Source: Synechococcus sp. AG-679-C18 (GTDB lineage: Bacteria > Cyanobacteriota > Cyanobacteriia > PCC-6307 > Cyanobiaceae). Taken from it: 64,000 nt of DNA. Position 1 is the stretch's first letter, and each line of letters opens with the position of its first letter. The notes beneath the pieces were generated by a model. The model was not told where the DNA came from. It did no database searches and saw nothing but the letters and a program-made list of their open reading frames with translations. The DNA lies in contig QCUL01000005.1 in assembly GCA_003210755.1 (NCBI GenBank), positions 1 through 64,000 of the forward strand. The letters are read 5' to 3'. Both the position numbers and the translations under genes were made by a program. Positions 8,856 through 17,742 of this stretch are shown here, one piece after another.

Positions 8856-9875
8856 TCATATTTCAAAATCCGAAAAATTCAAAGGCATTCCTTTCGCCTT
8901 AAACTCCTTAATAGCTTTACCAACAATCAAATCGGCAAACTTTGGAGCCAAGCCACTTGCTGGTCTTCGAAAACAAATATCATCATATTTTAGTATAGAA
9001 CCTTTCGCAAGATCGCATACAGATGTGCAAGACAATCTAAAATTTTGACGAGATAGAGACTCAGCATCTGTTGGTTTTAACTCATCGGAACCAAGCATTT
9101 TTTCTACTTGTCTTACACGTCTCACTAATTCCGCAAACTCTTCAGGCGTAGATGAAAACCACTGATCAGGGCCATCTAAATTGCGATCAGTAGTGAAATG
9201 TTTTTCAACCACGCAGGCACCCAAAGTAACAGCAGAAACAGCAGCTTCCCAACCAGCAGAATGATCACTAAATCCTGAAGGACAGGAATATGTCTTCGTT
9301 AATTTGCTAATGCGTCTTAAATTCAGATGCTCTGGAGGTGTAGGATATGATGAAGTACAAGCCAATAAAATAAGATCCTTACCTCCTGAATCACGAAATG
9401 CTTCTGCTGCATCACTAATTTCTGACTCAGTAGCCATTCCAGTTGATAGAATCGTAGGGAGACCAGTCATAGCCATGGCCCTAATTAATGGTAAATGCCC
9501 TAAATAGTCTGAACCATTCTTAATCCAAGAAGCACCTACTTCTACCAATTCTTTAAGACCTACTTCGCTCGTAGGTGTAGAAGAGAAATCAACTTTATTT
9601 TCATCGCAACATGCTTTCAACGCGTACAAATTACTCAAACTTAATTCGCATCTCTTAAACATATCATATTGCGGCTCGGTCACTTCACGGCCTTGATTAG
9701 TGTATGTATACATCAAATTGCGGTCAGAAATAAAGTCTTCTGTTTTGTAGTTCTGAAATTTAACCGCATCAGCGCCTGCAGATGCAGCTTCGGCGATCAT
9801 TTCTTTTGCAAGGTCCATATTTCCATTATGATTGATTCCTATCTCTGCAATTAAAAAAGCCTTTGAAAAATCCAT
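8856..9875 (-). CDS. pseI: nonulosonic acid synthase (pseudaminic/sialic acid synthase, PseI/NeuB family)
   Basis: It condenses phosphoenolpyruvate with a six-carbon 2,4-diamino sugar to make a nine-carbon nonulosonic acid. The protein has the NeuB TIM-barrel opening (IAEIGINHNGNMDLAKEMI), AGADAVKFQ, a STGMAT strand, the GFSDHSAG motif and EKHFTTDRNLDGPDQWFSS, all typical of the family. A SAF (antifreeze-like) domain follows (about 275-335: CDLAKGSILKYDDI ... IVGKAIKEF). I chose ATG 9875 (MDFSKAFLIAEIG) over an upstream in-frame codon at 9890. PseI rather than NeuB or LegI is inferred from the neighbouring pseB, pseC and pseG. It lies 104 bases after pseG. Confidence 0.88.
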   Translation of the reverse strand: MDFSKAFLIAEIGINHNGNMDLAKEMIAEAASAGADAVKFQNYKTEDFISDRNLMYTYTNQGREVTEPQYDMFKRCELSLSNLYALKACCDENKVDFSSTPTSEVGLKELVEVGASWIKNGSDYLGHLPLIRAMAMTGLPTILSTGMATESEISDAAEAFRDSGGKDLILLACTSSYPTPPEHLNLRRISKLTKTYSCPSGFSDHSAGWEAAVSAVTLGACVVEKHFTTDRNLDGPDQWFSSTPEEFAELVRRVRQVEKMLGSDELKPTDAESLSRQNFRLSCTSVCDLAKGSILKYDDICFRRPASGLAPKFADLIVGKAIKEFKAKGMPLNFSDFEI

Positions 9876-9979
9876 GGGTAAGTGGAACAACGGGTAACGG
9901 GGTGAAGGCTCTATGATTAGTTTAAAGCCAAAGAGTAAAGGTTAATGATTTAACCACATCAACATAAGTTCATCAAGAT

Positions 9980-11101
9980 CTAGAATTGATCGTCATAATC
10001 GTTGACTAACAATATTTTTCCTAATTCCATCGCGCCTCTCCCGTCTGTTAAATTTTTGCACAAACTGTAATTTATCAAATTGTCTCTTAGATCGTTAACT
10101 GCGTCGCAAATTTGTAATTTTGTTATGTCGTGTCCACCAAAAAGTAACTTTATATAGCCTGATTCATTGAGTGATTCACTGAAAGAAATCTGATTAGCCG
10201 CTGTCGCTATGACTAAGCTTGGCAAGCCCAAGCATGCGCGCTCCCAAGTCGTAGATCCTCCAGCTCCGATCGATAAATCCGCTCTTGCTATCAAACCAGC
10301 AAGGCTGGGGAGGAGTTTATGTAGAGTAGTATTTGGCCTCAAAGCAGCCAAATCCTGAATATTTTCGTAATTTGTATCTAGCTGTCCGACCACTACATCT
10401 ACAGCAAGATTTAGAAAGTTACTATCTGACAATGCCTCTAAGCAAAGAAGTGTTAAATTGAATTCATCTATTCCGCCAAAATAAATCAGAATTCTTTTCA
10501 GCTCTTTTCGTGATGGGACTAGAGGATGGAGAAGTGCATATTCAGGAGCCAGAAGTGCGTAATGGGGGCCTAAAAGTTGGTTACATTCCTGCGGCACCAA
10601 CTCGCAGTAGCGCTGCTGGGTGGATTCGCCAAAAAAGTTTTGGTCTAGCAGCACATCGGCCTGGTGAGTGCGATCTGCTAGGTCATCAATGACCATGAGC
10701 TTAGGAGCTAGGTCGCCACCTGCTAGACCAGCGAGCAGCTGCTTTTCCCATCGGGCATCAAGAGAGTAGTGGTCTACCACTAGCCAGTTGGCACTAGTGA
10801 TGTCGCCCTCGGACAGAGCCCGAAGACACTCGGCTGAATCTTCATCTATGCTGCAACCAAGCCAAGCGGCATAGAGATCGCGACCTTCCAAACCAACACT
10901 GGCCGCCAAGGGCTGCTCCGGTAGAGCCAGTACTACAAACTTCTTTCTAAGCATTTCGATCAAATCACCAGGCTGGCGACGGCACAGAAAGATGACCTCG
11001 GCACCACCCCGCTGTAGCTCGAGGGCCAGTGTGCGACAGCGCATCACATGGCCACTGCCGATCAGCAGGGATGCGTCGCAGCGGATGAGGATACGTTTCA
11101 A
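9980..11101 (-). CDS. pseG: UDP-2,4-diacetamido-2,4,6-trideoxy-altropyranose hydrolase (PseG)
   Basis: PseG removes UDP from the 2,4-diamino sugar to free the substrate of PseI. The protein begins KRILIRCDAS, then has the diagnostic GSGHVMRCRTLA loop, a DDLADR motif and the C-terminal IGAGGSTTWERACLGLPSLVI nucleotide-binding motif of the MurG-like GT-B hydrolases. I place the start at TTG 11101, which overlaps the PIG-L stop as TTGA and gives the usual N-terminus; another TTG at 11122 would add seven residues. No PseH acetyltransferase domain is fused at the C-terminus. Composition changes inside the gene: the 5' half (above about 10.5 kb) is GC-rich, the 3' half clearly AT-rich. Confidence 0.87.
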   Translation of the reverse strand: MKRILIRCDASLLIGSGHVMRCRTLALELQRGGAEVIFLCRRQPGDLIEMLRKKFVVLALPEQPLAASVGLEGRDLYAAWLGCSIDEDSAECLRALSEGDITSANWLVVDHYSLDARWEKQLLAGLAGGDLAPKLMVIDDLADRTHQADVLLDQNFFGESTQQRYCELVPQECNQLLGPHYALLAPEYALLHPLVPSRKELKRILIYFGGIDEFNLTLLCLEALSDSNFLNLAVDVVVGQLDTNYENIQDLAALRPNTTLHKLLPSLAGLIARADLSIGAGGSTTWERACLGLPSLVIATAANQISFSESLNESGYIKLLFGGHDITKLQICDAVNDLRDNLINYSLCKNLTDGRGAMELGKILLVNDYDDQF

Positions 11102-11784
11102 ACCAGCTGCCGCAGCAGACAAAAAGCTTCCGCTGCCTCAACGCCCACCTGAGCGCCGCGCCAGCGTGCCAGATGCTCTACAGCCTTAAGTGAGCGGGCA
11201 TGAGGCCAGTCACGCATTTCACTGACATAAACTGAAAGAGCCTCTCGTTTGCGCTCCCACTGATTTGAGATATCAACAAACCAGTTGGGCTGGAAAGCTT
11301 GTGCAGACCCCGGAGGCTGCCATTCCGTGCTGCTCGCCACCTCAAAACTGAGTAACCGCCTCACCACATGACCCGGCGTAGGCCTACATGCCGTCACCAC
11401 CGCCTCATGCAGTCGGCGATGGTCCACATTGACATCACCAGCATGGTGAACGTACACACACTGTGGTTGGTGACGGTCAACGTGTTCTTCAATACGCTTG
11501 ATGAGATCAAGTCGATCTAATGAATCCAAGCGGTTATCTGGAAGATCGAGAAGCTCTACACCCGCTGCACCAAGGATTGATCCAGCGGTTTGTGTAGCTT
11601 TAGCCAAGGCTGAAAGTTCATCTCCAACTTGAGAGCGATCGCGCTTCTGTTGTCGTGACGTTGAGCCCTCGGCAACGATAAGAACATGCACTTGATCGCC
11701 GGAATCGGCATGGCGAGCAATGGTTCCGCCGCAACCCAGCACTTCGTCATCGGGATGAGCGGCCACCACCATGACTTTGTTCAT
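11098..11784 (-). CDS. PIG-L/LmbE family N-acetyl-sugar deacetylase
   Basis: The protein starts NKVMVVAAHPDDEVLGCGGT, which holds the zinc-binding A-H-P-D-D motif of the PIG-L/LmbE family near residues 9-13, and later has YVHHAGDVNVDHRRLHEAV with the third metal ligand. Members remove acetyl groups from GlcNAc-type sugars or related amides. Here it sits between the cytidylyltransferase fusion and pseG, so it may de-N-acetylate an intermediate or product before another acyl group (perhaps formyl) is added; this is inference. ATG 11784 is chosen; an in-frame codon at 11805 would add seven residues. Confidence 0.82.
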   Translation of the reverse strand: MNKVMVVAAHPDDEVLGCGGTIARHADSGDQVHVLIVAEGSTSRQQKRDRSQVGDELSALAKATQTAGSILGAAGVELLDLPDNRLDSLDRLDLIKRIEEHVDRHQPQCVYVHHAGDVNVDHRRLHEAVVTACRPTPGHVVRRLLSFEVASSTEWQPPGSAQAFQPNWFVDISNQWERKREALSVYVSEMRDWPHARSLKAVEHLARWRGAQVGVEAAEAFCLLRQLV

Positions 11785-11814
11785 TTCAAACCTGCCATAA
11801 ACCAAGACTCGTCA

Positions 11815-13848
11815 TCAATTGAGGCGTTTGAATCCATCGTGACAAACAGGCCCTTCCAATAACTCCTCAACGGATCGACCTAACTCACATTCAGCAATAA
11901 GAGCAAACACCTGATCAAGAGCATCAAAATAAGGCTCAAGCACATCCTGGGTGTGGTGCAAACACACATAGCAGCTAGTGCCTGCCAGATAACCCTTCTT
12001 GAGCATCTCCTGTGTGATCAGTGTCTTATAGGCCAATGCATGAGGGCTCTGGATATCGAATCCCGTTAGAGCCGGCAGTCCGTTATGGGTAATGCACACG
12101 TCATGACGATCAGCGATTTCTTGCCAACGGCTACGCAGCTGCAACCCAGTAGCAGTGACCTGCTCCCAGCTGCGCTCGCGCTCCATCACCTCAAGTGTTT
12201 TCAGAGCAGCAGTGGGGCCAATTCGTTCCGTCCAGAAGGTGCTACTGATGAAAGTGCTTTGAGCCGCTTCCATCACTGCACGACGACCGATTGTGGCCGT
12301 GATGGCATAGCCATTGCCGAGGGCTTTGCCAAACATCGCCATATCTGGCTCAACGCCATATTTGAGATGCAGGCCACCGAAGGTTTCGCGAAAGCCTGAG
12401 GTGCATTCATCAAAGATCAGAACAATTCCGAGGCGCGTGCATAGCTCACGAACGCCTTCCAGAAAACCGGGGTCTGGAGGGCTGCTGCGCTGCACCTCCA
12501 TCTTCACGGCTGCCAACTTATGGCTGGCAGCGATGCTCTCTAGCTGATCCAGGCGATTGAAACTGAAAGGCTGCACGGTTCCTGCCAGGCTATGTGGCAC
12601 ACCGTTGGCTTCCAGACCCGGCAGCAGGTGCTCTTCCAATCCAGAATCGTTCTGAAGGTTGGTGGCCAGATACCAGTCGTGCCAGCCGTGATATCCACAA
12701 ATTGCCACCGTGTCTCGACCTGTCGCAGCACGCGCGATGCGTATCGCGATGGCATTCGCCTCTCCGCCACTTCGTGCGAAGCGAGCCATTTCAGCCCAAG
12801 GGTGTATGGCCACCAGCCGTTCGGCCAGCCATACCTCCTCTGGGCAGTTGAGGGTGCTCATGTTGCCTGCTGCCACTGTGGCTGCTACTGCTGCATCCAC
12901 TTCGGGGTGCCTGTAACCGAGGAGATTGGTGCCAATCCCCATAATGCTCATATCAATAAGCTCGCGGCCATCGAGATCCCAGACGCGGCAACCTTCCACT
13001 CGTGAGAAATAGGCAGGCCATTGCTCCGGCAGGAACATCTCCGCCCGCTTGGAGAGAAGCATGTTGCCACCAGGGATCACGCGCTTGGCGCGTCGCCAGA
13101 GCTTTTGACCTTTCCCCATTATTGCCCCCTCATTGCGGGTAAATCTTGCATTGGCAGCAAACAGCTCTGGTTGCTGGTGAGCCAATTCCACAACCTCCTG
13201 CCAGCTGAAATCAGAATGACCTTCAAAATGGGACACCACAGCCTGGATCACTTCAAGATCTTCAGGCTCGTCTACAGTCCAACGCATGGCTGAATAGTCA
13301 ATGTGATGTCGTTTTTCGCCTAATCGACAATGGCCGCTATTAGTAATCCAAGGAGTCACATGTTCGCGCTGACTGGCCTCACCACATTCAGCCTGTGCTA
13401 ATAGCAAAACATGACGGGTAAAAATTTCTATATCTAAACCATCTGGATAGGTTGGAGAGATACAATTTGAAAAATAGTCTACATTTTGTTCATGGAATTC
13501 ATGGATCATCTCGTCAAGAAGACCAGGATCCACAAACGGACAATCGCCAGTGATCCGAATCAGCACATTCGCTTCAGTATATTTTGCTGCCAGTGCAAAG
13601 CGAGATAAAACATCGTTTTGACTGCCGCGAACTACGGTTAGCCCTATCGACTTGGCCAGTTCAGCGAGATCATCATCTTCGACCAATTCAGTGGTTGCCA
13701 GAATGCACTGATCTACCGAAGCACTACGCCGCAGACGCTCTACAAGGAAGACAATCATCGGCCGACCGGCTAGGTCAGCAATAACCTTTCCAGGAAGCCT
13801 ACTGGAGGAGGTGCGTGCCTGAAGAATGACAGTTGCTTTTTCTTTCAC
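11815..13848 (-). CDS. fusion: SpsF-type cytidylyltransferase + class III aminotransferase
   Basis: One 677-residue frame contains two enzymes. Residues 1-240 are a CTP-transferase of the SpsF/NeuA/KdsB type, with ILQARTSSSRLPGKVIADLAGRP at the start and RITGDCPFVDP as the acidic metal/nucleotide motif. Residues 250-677 are a PLP enzyme of the glutamate-1-semialdehyde aminotransferase class (RSGGEANAIAIRIARAATGR, FDECTSGFRETFGG, and the PLP lysine in MFGKALGNGYAI). The frame is uninterrupted across the junction (FTRNEGAIMGKGQKLWRRAK). The start is GTG 13848. It probably makes a CMP-activated sugar and transaminates a keto-sugar of the same pathway, but which sugar is not clear. The internal Met near 243 could also allow separate translation. 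Confidence 0.82.
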   Translation of the reverse strand: MKEKATVILQARTSSSRLPGKVIADLAGRPMIVFLVERLRRSASVDQCILATTELVEDDDLAELAKSIGLTVVRGSQNDVLSRFALAAKYTEANVLIRITGDCPFVDPGLLDEMIHEFHEQNVDYFSNCISPTYPDGLDIEIFTRHVLLLAQAECGEASQREHVTPWITNSGHCRLGEKRHHIDYSAMRWTVDEPEDLEVIQAVVSHFEGHSDFSWQEVVELAHQQPELFAANARFTRNEGAIMGKGQKLWRRAKRVIPGGNMLLSKRAEMFLPEQWPAYFSRVEGCRVWDLDGRELIDMSIMGIGTNLLGYRHPEVDAAVAATVAAGNMSTLNCPEEVWLAERLVAIHPWAEMARFARSGGEANAIAIRIARAATGRDTVAICGYHGWHDWYLATNLQNDSGLEEHLLPGLEANGVPHSLAGTVQPFSFNRLDQLESIAASHKLAAVKMEVQRSSPPDPGFLEGVRELCTRLGIVLIFDECTSGFRETFGGLHLKYGVEPDMAMFGKALGNGYAITATIGRRAVMEAAQSTFISSTFWTERIGPTAALKTLEVMERERSWEQVTATGLQLRSRWQEIADRHDVCITHNGLPALTGFDIQSPHALAYKTLITQEMLKKGYLAGTSCYVCLHHTQDVLEPYFDALDQVFALIAECELGRSVEELLEGPVCHDGFKRLN

Positions 13849-14081
13849 TTTAAGCCCTCAATTCCAATAAATGAAACTGTGAATAAATGCTATAGCGAAA
13901 TGCGAGGAATTGCATTCGATGAAGGGTGGATTGAGGATGGAGAGACTTATTACTGCGGTTTGCAAAGAAAAAACTCCGCAACAGTGCTTGCATTTTGTCG
14001 GGCCCTGTCTTGACGATTAGCGCTCCCCTCTCCCCTCTTTGGCTGAGGATTACAGATTAATAGGATCATGCGAAGGGGAAA

Positions 14082-15509
14082 TCATTTTAGACGTGGAGTA
14101 TTGGACAGCCGGATTAAGCCCTTATCCTCCATTCTCCTCAAGTAACTAAGAGTGAACAATGGGGGCGAAGAAAGCTTGCAGCACAATTCAATCAGCGAAT
14201 AGTTGGTACAATCACACATCAAGGATAAGACGCGATTCATGAAGAGATTGAGAAAATTTTCGTCATTTTCAATGTACTTTTTTTCTTTATTGGAGTACAG
14301 TGATAAGAATTCCGGCGAAATCTTCTTTTCATGAAGAGAATTGGAAGCGCCTATAGGGCTAGCAACAGACTGCAAGGAGTTTCGAAGCCCAGAAACTGAT
14401 GATGGCTCTAAATACAAATCAAGATTAGGGCTTGAAAGGCAAGGCAAATGATCAAATAAAATCTCTTCTATAACTAGATTATTATCCATAATAAATAAGA
14501 CCGCAGATATTAGATTGACTGTTTCTTCGAAAGCTGTTTCTGAAAATGCCTCTAAATTGTCAGCCGAAGTATGATAACTAGGAAACGGCGAGCGATAAAT
14601 TGATGTACAAGGAATTTCAACCCCAGGAACGTGAAAGGCAATTTCATCGTTACCCCAACCCTGTCTAAATCCCAGAAGAGAGCTGAAATTCCACATCCCT
14701 AAATTCTTTATCAGCGAAATACACATATCAAACAGATTGGGGGAATCAACAGTGCTCTGACAGGCCACGAATGGTGCATCGATAGAAATGCCGTTTATAT
14801 TTATAGCAAACATCACTCTTTTATTAGTGAGAGAATTGGCTTTTAGGTGTAGTACTGAGCCTACGATTTCAATTGAGTTCAAGCAGACAAGATTTATAGT
14901 ATTTAGTAATGATGATGTCCTTCGGTGAACTTCATTAATGCATAGGCAGGCTGACAACCCGTCATTAACCTGGGAGGGATGATCTAAATGGGCAACCAAT
15001 ATGATATTATTTTCATCTTTATAGTTGCCCAGTACATATTGAGACAGAGGAGAATTTATAAATTCAGTGTCAATATCTACCGAAAGTAGTTCATCATCAG
15101 GAATTGAAGTGATCATATTATATGGCAATGAAATGCCCCACCCTTTTTCCCAGTGGCGATATTGTCGCCTAAATGAAAAAATAAAATCGTTTGGTCTATC
15201 AATGTCAAATATAATATGCTCCTTCAACTCAGCCAGGCTCTTCTTTATAGAAACTGAATGAGAGTATGCATTCAGAAACAAAGGATTCTCATCATATGAA
15301 GCCAAGACCTCCCCCAAAGAGTTTTTTATATTTGCGCTGTTAACTTTGTAAAATGGCGGAATTCTCCAAGAAGTACCAAGAGAGTCAGATATTGTTTCCT
15401 TGCGTCCGCCATAGTATTGAATTAAAAGGTCAATCGAAGCACACATTCCTGGCGAAGAATGATAGCGATTAAGATCGTATAATTTTTCAAGTAGGAGAGT
15501 AAAATTCAC
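14082..15509 (-). CDS. DUF4910-type aminopeptidase-like protein
   Basis: This 475-residue protein has a M28-like metallopeptidase layout: HLDHP at 174-178 followed by ND at 182-183 as metal ligands, a conserved GWGNDEIAFHVPGVEIPC segment, and SYHTSADNLEAFSE as the later His-bearing motif. The last ~65 residues look like a winged helix (FTLSYLRRMEDKGLIRLSN). This order is that of the DUF4910/DUF2172 aminopeptidase-like proteins of polysaccharide clusters, whose substrate is unknown. The start is GTG 15509. The gene is much more AT-rich than the flanking fusion gene and aldo/keto reductase, which suggests separate acquisition. The 233 bases downstream (13849-14081) hold nothing convincing. Confidence 0.7.
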   Translation of the reverse strand: MNFTLLLEKLYDLNRYHSSPGMCASIDLLIQYYGGRKETISDSLGTSWRIPPFYKVNSANIKNSLGEVLASYDENPLFLNAYSHSVSIKKSLAELKEHIIFDIDRPNDFIFSFRRQYRHWEKGWGISLPYNMITSIPDDELLSVDIDTEFINSPLSQYVLGNYKDENNIILVAHLDHPSQVNDGLSACLCINEVHRRTSSLLNTINLVCLNSIEIVGSVLHLKANSLTNKRVMFAININGISIDAPFVACQSTVDSPNLFDMCISLIKNLGMWNFSSLLGFRQGWGNDEIAFHVPGVEIPCTSIYRSPFPSYHTSADNLEAFSETAFEETVNLISAVLFIMDNNLVIEEILFDHLPCLSSPNLDLYLEPSSVSGLRNSLQSVASPIGASNSLHEKKISPEFLSLYSNKEKKYIENDENFLNLFMNRVLSLMCDCTNYSLIELCCKLSSPPLFTLSYLRRMEDKGLIRLSNTPRLK

Positions 15510-15514
15510 AAAGT

Positions 15515-15673
15515 CTATACTTGATTGATAACATTAAGAATTGAGCTGCTCGAATCTGGTGCATTAGCACGTATGTTCACATGGTCGAAACGCTCGCGTT
15601 CGAGTAGCAAATGGTGATCTAGAAGCTCATCACTTTCATAATGAGGAAAGGAATTTTGGTCAAAATAAATAAT
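15515..15673 (-). pseudogene. possible 3' gene remnant
   Basis: Between the aldo/keto reductase and the DUF4910 gene a 52-codon frame is open without a start codon. It has protein-like composition (HYESDELLDHHLLLERERFD, then ILNVINQV before the TAG). It may be the tail of a gene lost when the DUF4910 segment entered. I cannot name the family, and chance openness over this length is possible. Confidence 0.25.
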
Positions 15674-15694
15674 TTACTTGTAAATAACTATACA

Positions 15695-16567
15695 TTACCA
15701 CGCCCGAGGATCAATCTCTGCGCTTGCGTTCCATGACCAATCTTTAATTTTCCAATTCATCAAAGGCTTGGCTGCATTATTCCAGCATGAAAGAAGTTGA
15801 CTAAATTCGTGCAAAGACGCGACGCCCACAAGAATCGCTTCTACGCCTTCGCAGGAACGAACAAAATCCAGAGCTGCAGCTAGTGGTATCACGCCATGAC
15901 TGTTCAGGTATTTCAACCATGAGACGTGATGGTTTCTAAACGAGGTGGAAAAGCGTTCAGGCCAATCCGAAGGTGACTGAAGCAAAAGTCCCTGAAGAAA
16001 CACGCTCCTAACATGAACCGCAATATTCAGATTCTGGAGCTTATTTACAGTACCGTCGTGAATTAGGCGTTGGTCATAAACCGATAGAGGTAGCTGCACC
16101 AGCTGAAGGCGATTCAATGGCAGCCCTTCTAGATCGGATGCTTCATAGATAGAGACACCGATACGTTCCACCAGCCCTCGGTCGCGAAGACTCTCCATCC
16201 AATTTAGGAGCGCTCCTCCATGTGGCAAGAGTAGATCCGAGGCACGGTGCAAAAGGAAACCATTTAGTTTTGGTGTTTGCAAACGTTGCAGGCTGGTGAT
16301 CAGGCTTTCCTCCCAGCTGTGCCGATCTGTTCCCGCCGGCAACTTGCTGATCAAACGCCGCGGTGCGCCTGTTGGCCAGCAGCGACCCAACACTGATTCA
16401 GCCGTGCCGTAGGCCTGCGCCGTATCCAGCAGGTTGATTCCTGATGAAACTGCAAGATTCAGGATCCTGCTCACCTCTTCTTCAGGCACTTGCCCAACTT
16501 GATTGGTGACTCCGTAGGGCAACCCAAATTGCACCGTGCCCAGGCAGAGTTGCGGTTTACAAGTCAT
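15695..16567 (-). CDS. aldo/keto reductase family protein
   Basis: The 290-residue product has the AKR opening LCLGTVQFGLPYGVTN, the catalytic aspartate and tyrosine in LLDTAQAYGTAESVLG and the catalytic lysine in LISKLP. Such reductases are common directly beside pseB/pseC in nonulosonic acid clusters, where their role is not established; reduction or isomer control of a keto-sugar intermediate is plausible. The ATG overlaps the pseC stop (ATGA), so it belongs to the same transcript. GC content matches pseC, unlike the AT-rich gene that follows. Confidence 0.8.
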   Translation of the reverse strand: MTCKPQLCLGTVQFGLPYGVTNQVGQVPEEEVSRILNLAVSSGINLLDTAQAYGTAESVLGRCWPTGAPRRLISKLPAGTDRHSWEESLITSLQRLQTPKLNGFLLHRASDLLLPHGGALLNWMESLRDRGLVERIGVSIYEASDLEGLPLNRLQLVQLPLSVYDQRLIHDGTVNKLQNLNIAVHVRSVFLQGLLLQSPSDWPERFSTSFRNHHVSWLKYLNSHGVIPLAAALDFVRSCEGVEAILVGVASLHEFSQLLSCWNNAAKPLMNWKIKDWSWNASAEIDPRAW

Positions 16568-17742
16568 GCCATAAGCAGCGACTCAAGCGTGCGTACCACC
16601 CGCAGCTGATCCTGTTCCTGAAGACCGGGGTAAAGGGGAAGACTGATCGCATTGGTTGCGTAGGCCTCAGCTTCAGGGAAATCACCCTCTTGGAAGCCCA
16701 GCACCCGGTAATAGGGCTGAAGATGCACAGGGCTGTAGTGCAGTTGCACTCCGATTTCAGCGGCCCGCAGCCCCTCAAACACATGTCGGTGATGCTCGGG
16801 GGTGACGTTCAGAAGGCGTATCACAGCAAGATGAACAGAGCTGCGGACATCATCTGGAACTTTGAGCAGTTGAACAGGCAAATCTGCTAGGAACCGCTTA
16901 TATGATTCCAATTGCCGATTGCGCTCGGCCACGATTTGATCAAGCCGTTGCAACTGGCTCAGCCCCAAGGCCGCCTGCAGATCAGTGATCCGGTAGTTGT
17001 AGCCCAGCTCATGCTGCTCATACATCCAAGGGCCAGCCGCTGGTCGCCTAAAACGCTCAGGCTCGCGAACGATGCCATGGCTGCGGAGCTCCGCCATGCG
17101 CTGAGACAATTTCGGATCGTTGGTGGCGGCCAAGCCGCCTTCGCCGGTGGTAATGATCTTGACCGGATGAAAACTGAAGACGCTGATGCTGCTGTAGCGA
17201 CAGCAACCGACCGGCTTACCTTGGTAGCAGCCTCCAATCGCATGACTGGCATCCTCCAGCACCGCAAAGCCATAGCGCTCAGCCATCAATCCGATCGCCG
17301 ACATATCGCAGCTGCTGCCCGTGAGATGTACCGGCACCACAACCTTCGGCAAGGTGCCATCTCGCTCAGACTGCTGCAGCTTTTGCCCCAAAGCCGCCAC
17401 GCTCATCAAACCCGTGCAGGGATCGATGTCCACGAAATCGACGACAGCACCGCAATAGTGACCGCAGTTAGCCGATGCCACGAACGTGATCGGCGTAGTC
17501 CAGAGATGATCACCTGGTCCCAATCCCAGCGCAAGGCAGGCAATGTGTAGGGCGCTGGTGGCGCTGTTCACTGCCACCCCGTAGCGCGCGCCCACCTTGT
17601 CGGCCACCGCCTGCTCGAATGCAGGAACCGTCGGACCCTGGGTAAGGAATTGGCTACGCAGCACCTCCACCACAGCAGCAATATCGGCTTCCGAAATGGT
17701 TTGGCGTCCGTAGGGGAGGGAAGGCATCGAGCCGCTGCTCAT
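16564..17742 (-). CDS. pseC: UDP-4-keto-6-deoxy-sugar aminotransferase (PseC, DegT/DnrJ/EryC1 family)
   Basis: This PLP enzyme puts an amino group on C4 of the PseB product using glutamate. Seen: the opening PYGRQTISEADIAAVVEVLR, phosphate-binding NSATSALHIACLALGLGPGD (about 59-78), the EDASHAIGG motif with Asp164 and the Schiff-base lysine Lys195 in FHPVKIITTGEGG. Length (392) is normal for the family. It overlaps pseB by ATGA. The combination of pseB, pseC, pseG and pseI supports the specific name; in isolation, other DegT-family sugar aminotransferases could look the same. Confidence 0.87.
   Translation of the reverse strand: MSSGSMPSLPYGRQTISEADIAAVVEVLRSQFLTQGPTVPAFEQAVADKVGARYGVAVNSATSALHIACLALGLGPGDHLWTTPITFVASANCGHYCGAVVDFVDIDPCTGLMSVAALGQKLQQSERDGTLPKVVVPVHLTGSSCDMSAIGLMAERYGFAVLEDASHAIGGCYQGKPVGCCRYSSISVFSFHPVKIITTGEGGLAATNDPKLSQRMAELRSHGIVREPERFRRPAAGPWMYEQHELGYNYRITDLQAALGLSQLQRLDQIVAERNRQLESYKRFLADLPVQLLKVPDDVRSSVHLAVIRLLNVTPEHHRHVFEGLRAAEIGVQLHYSPVHLQPYYRVLGFQEGDFPEAEAYATNAISLPLYPGLQEQDQLRVVRTLESLLMA

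Noticed and set aside
12592..13005. 137-codon plus frame inside the cytidylyltransferase-aminotransferase fusion
   Set aside because: Lies wholly antisense to a well-supported enzyme with recognisable motifs; composition is that of a shadow frame.
13850..13993. 47-codon frame ending one base before the fusion gene start
   Set aside because: Low-complexity, aromatic/basic translation (LLRSFFFANRSNK), no ribosome binding site and no family; spacing is probably chance.
16912..17550. 212-codon plus frame antisense to pseC
   Set aside because: Long only because the GC-rich antisense strand lacks stops; no domain or start signal, and pseC is clearly real.
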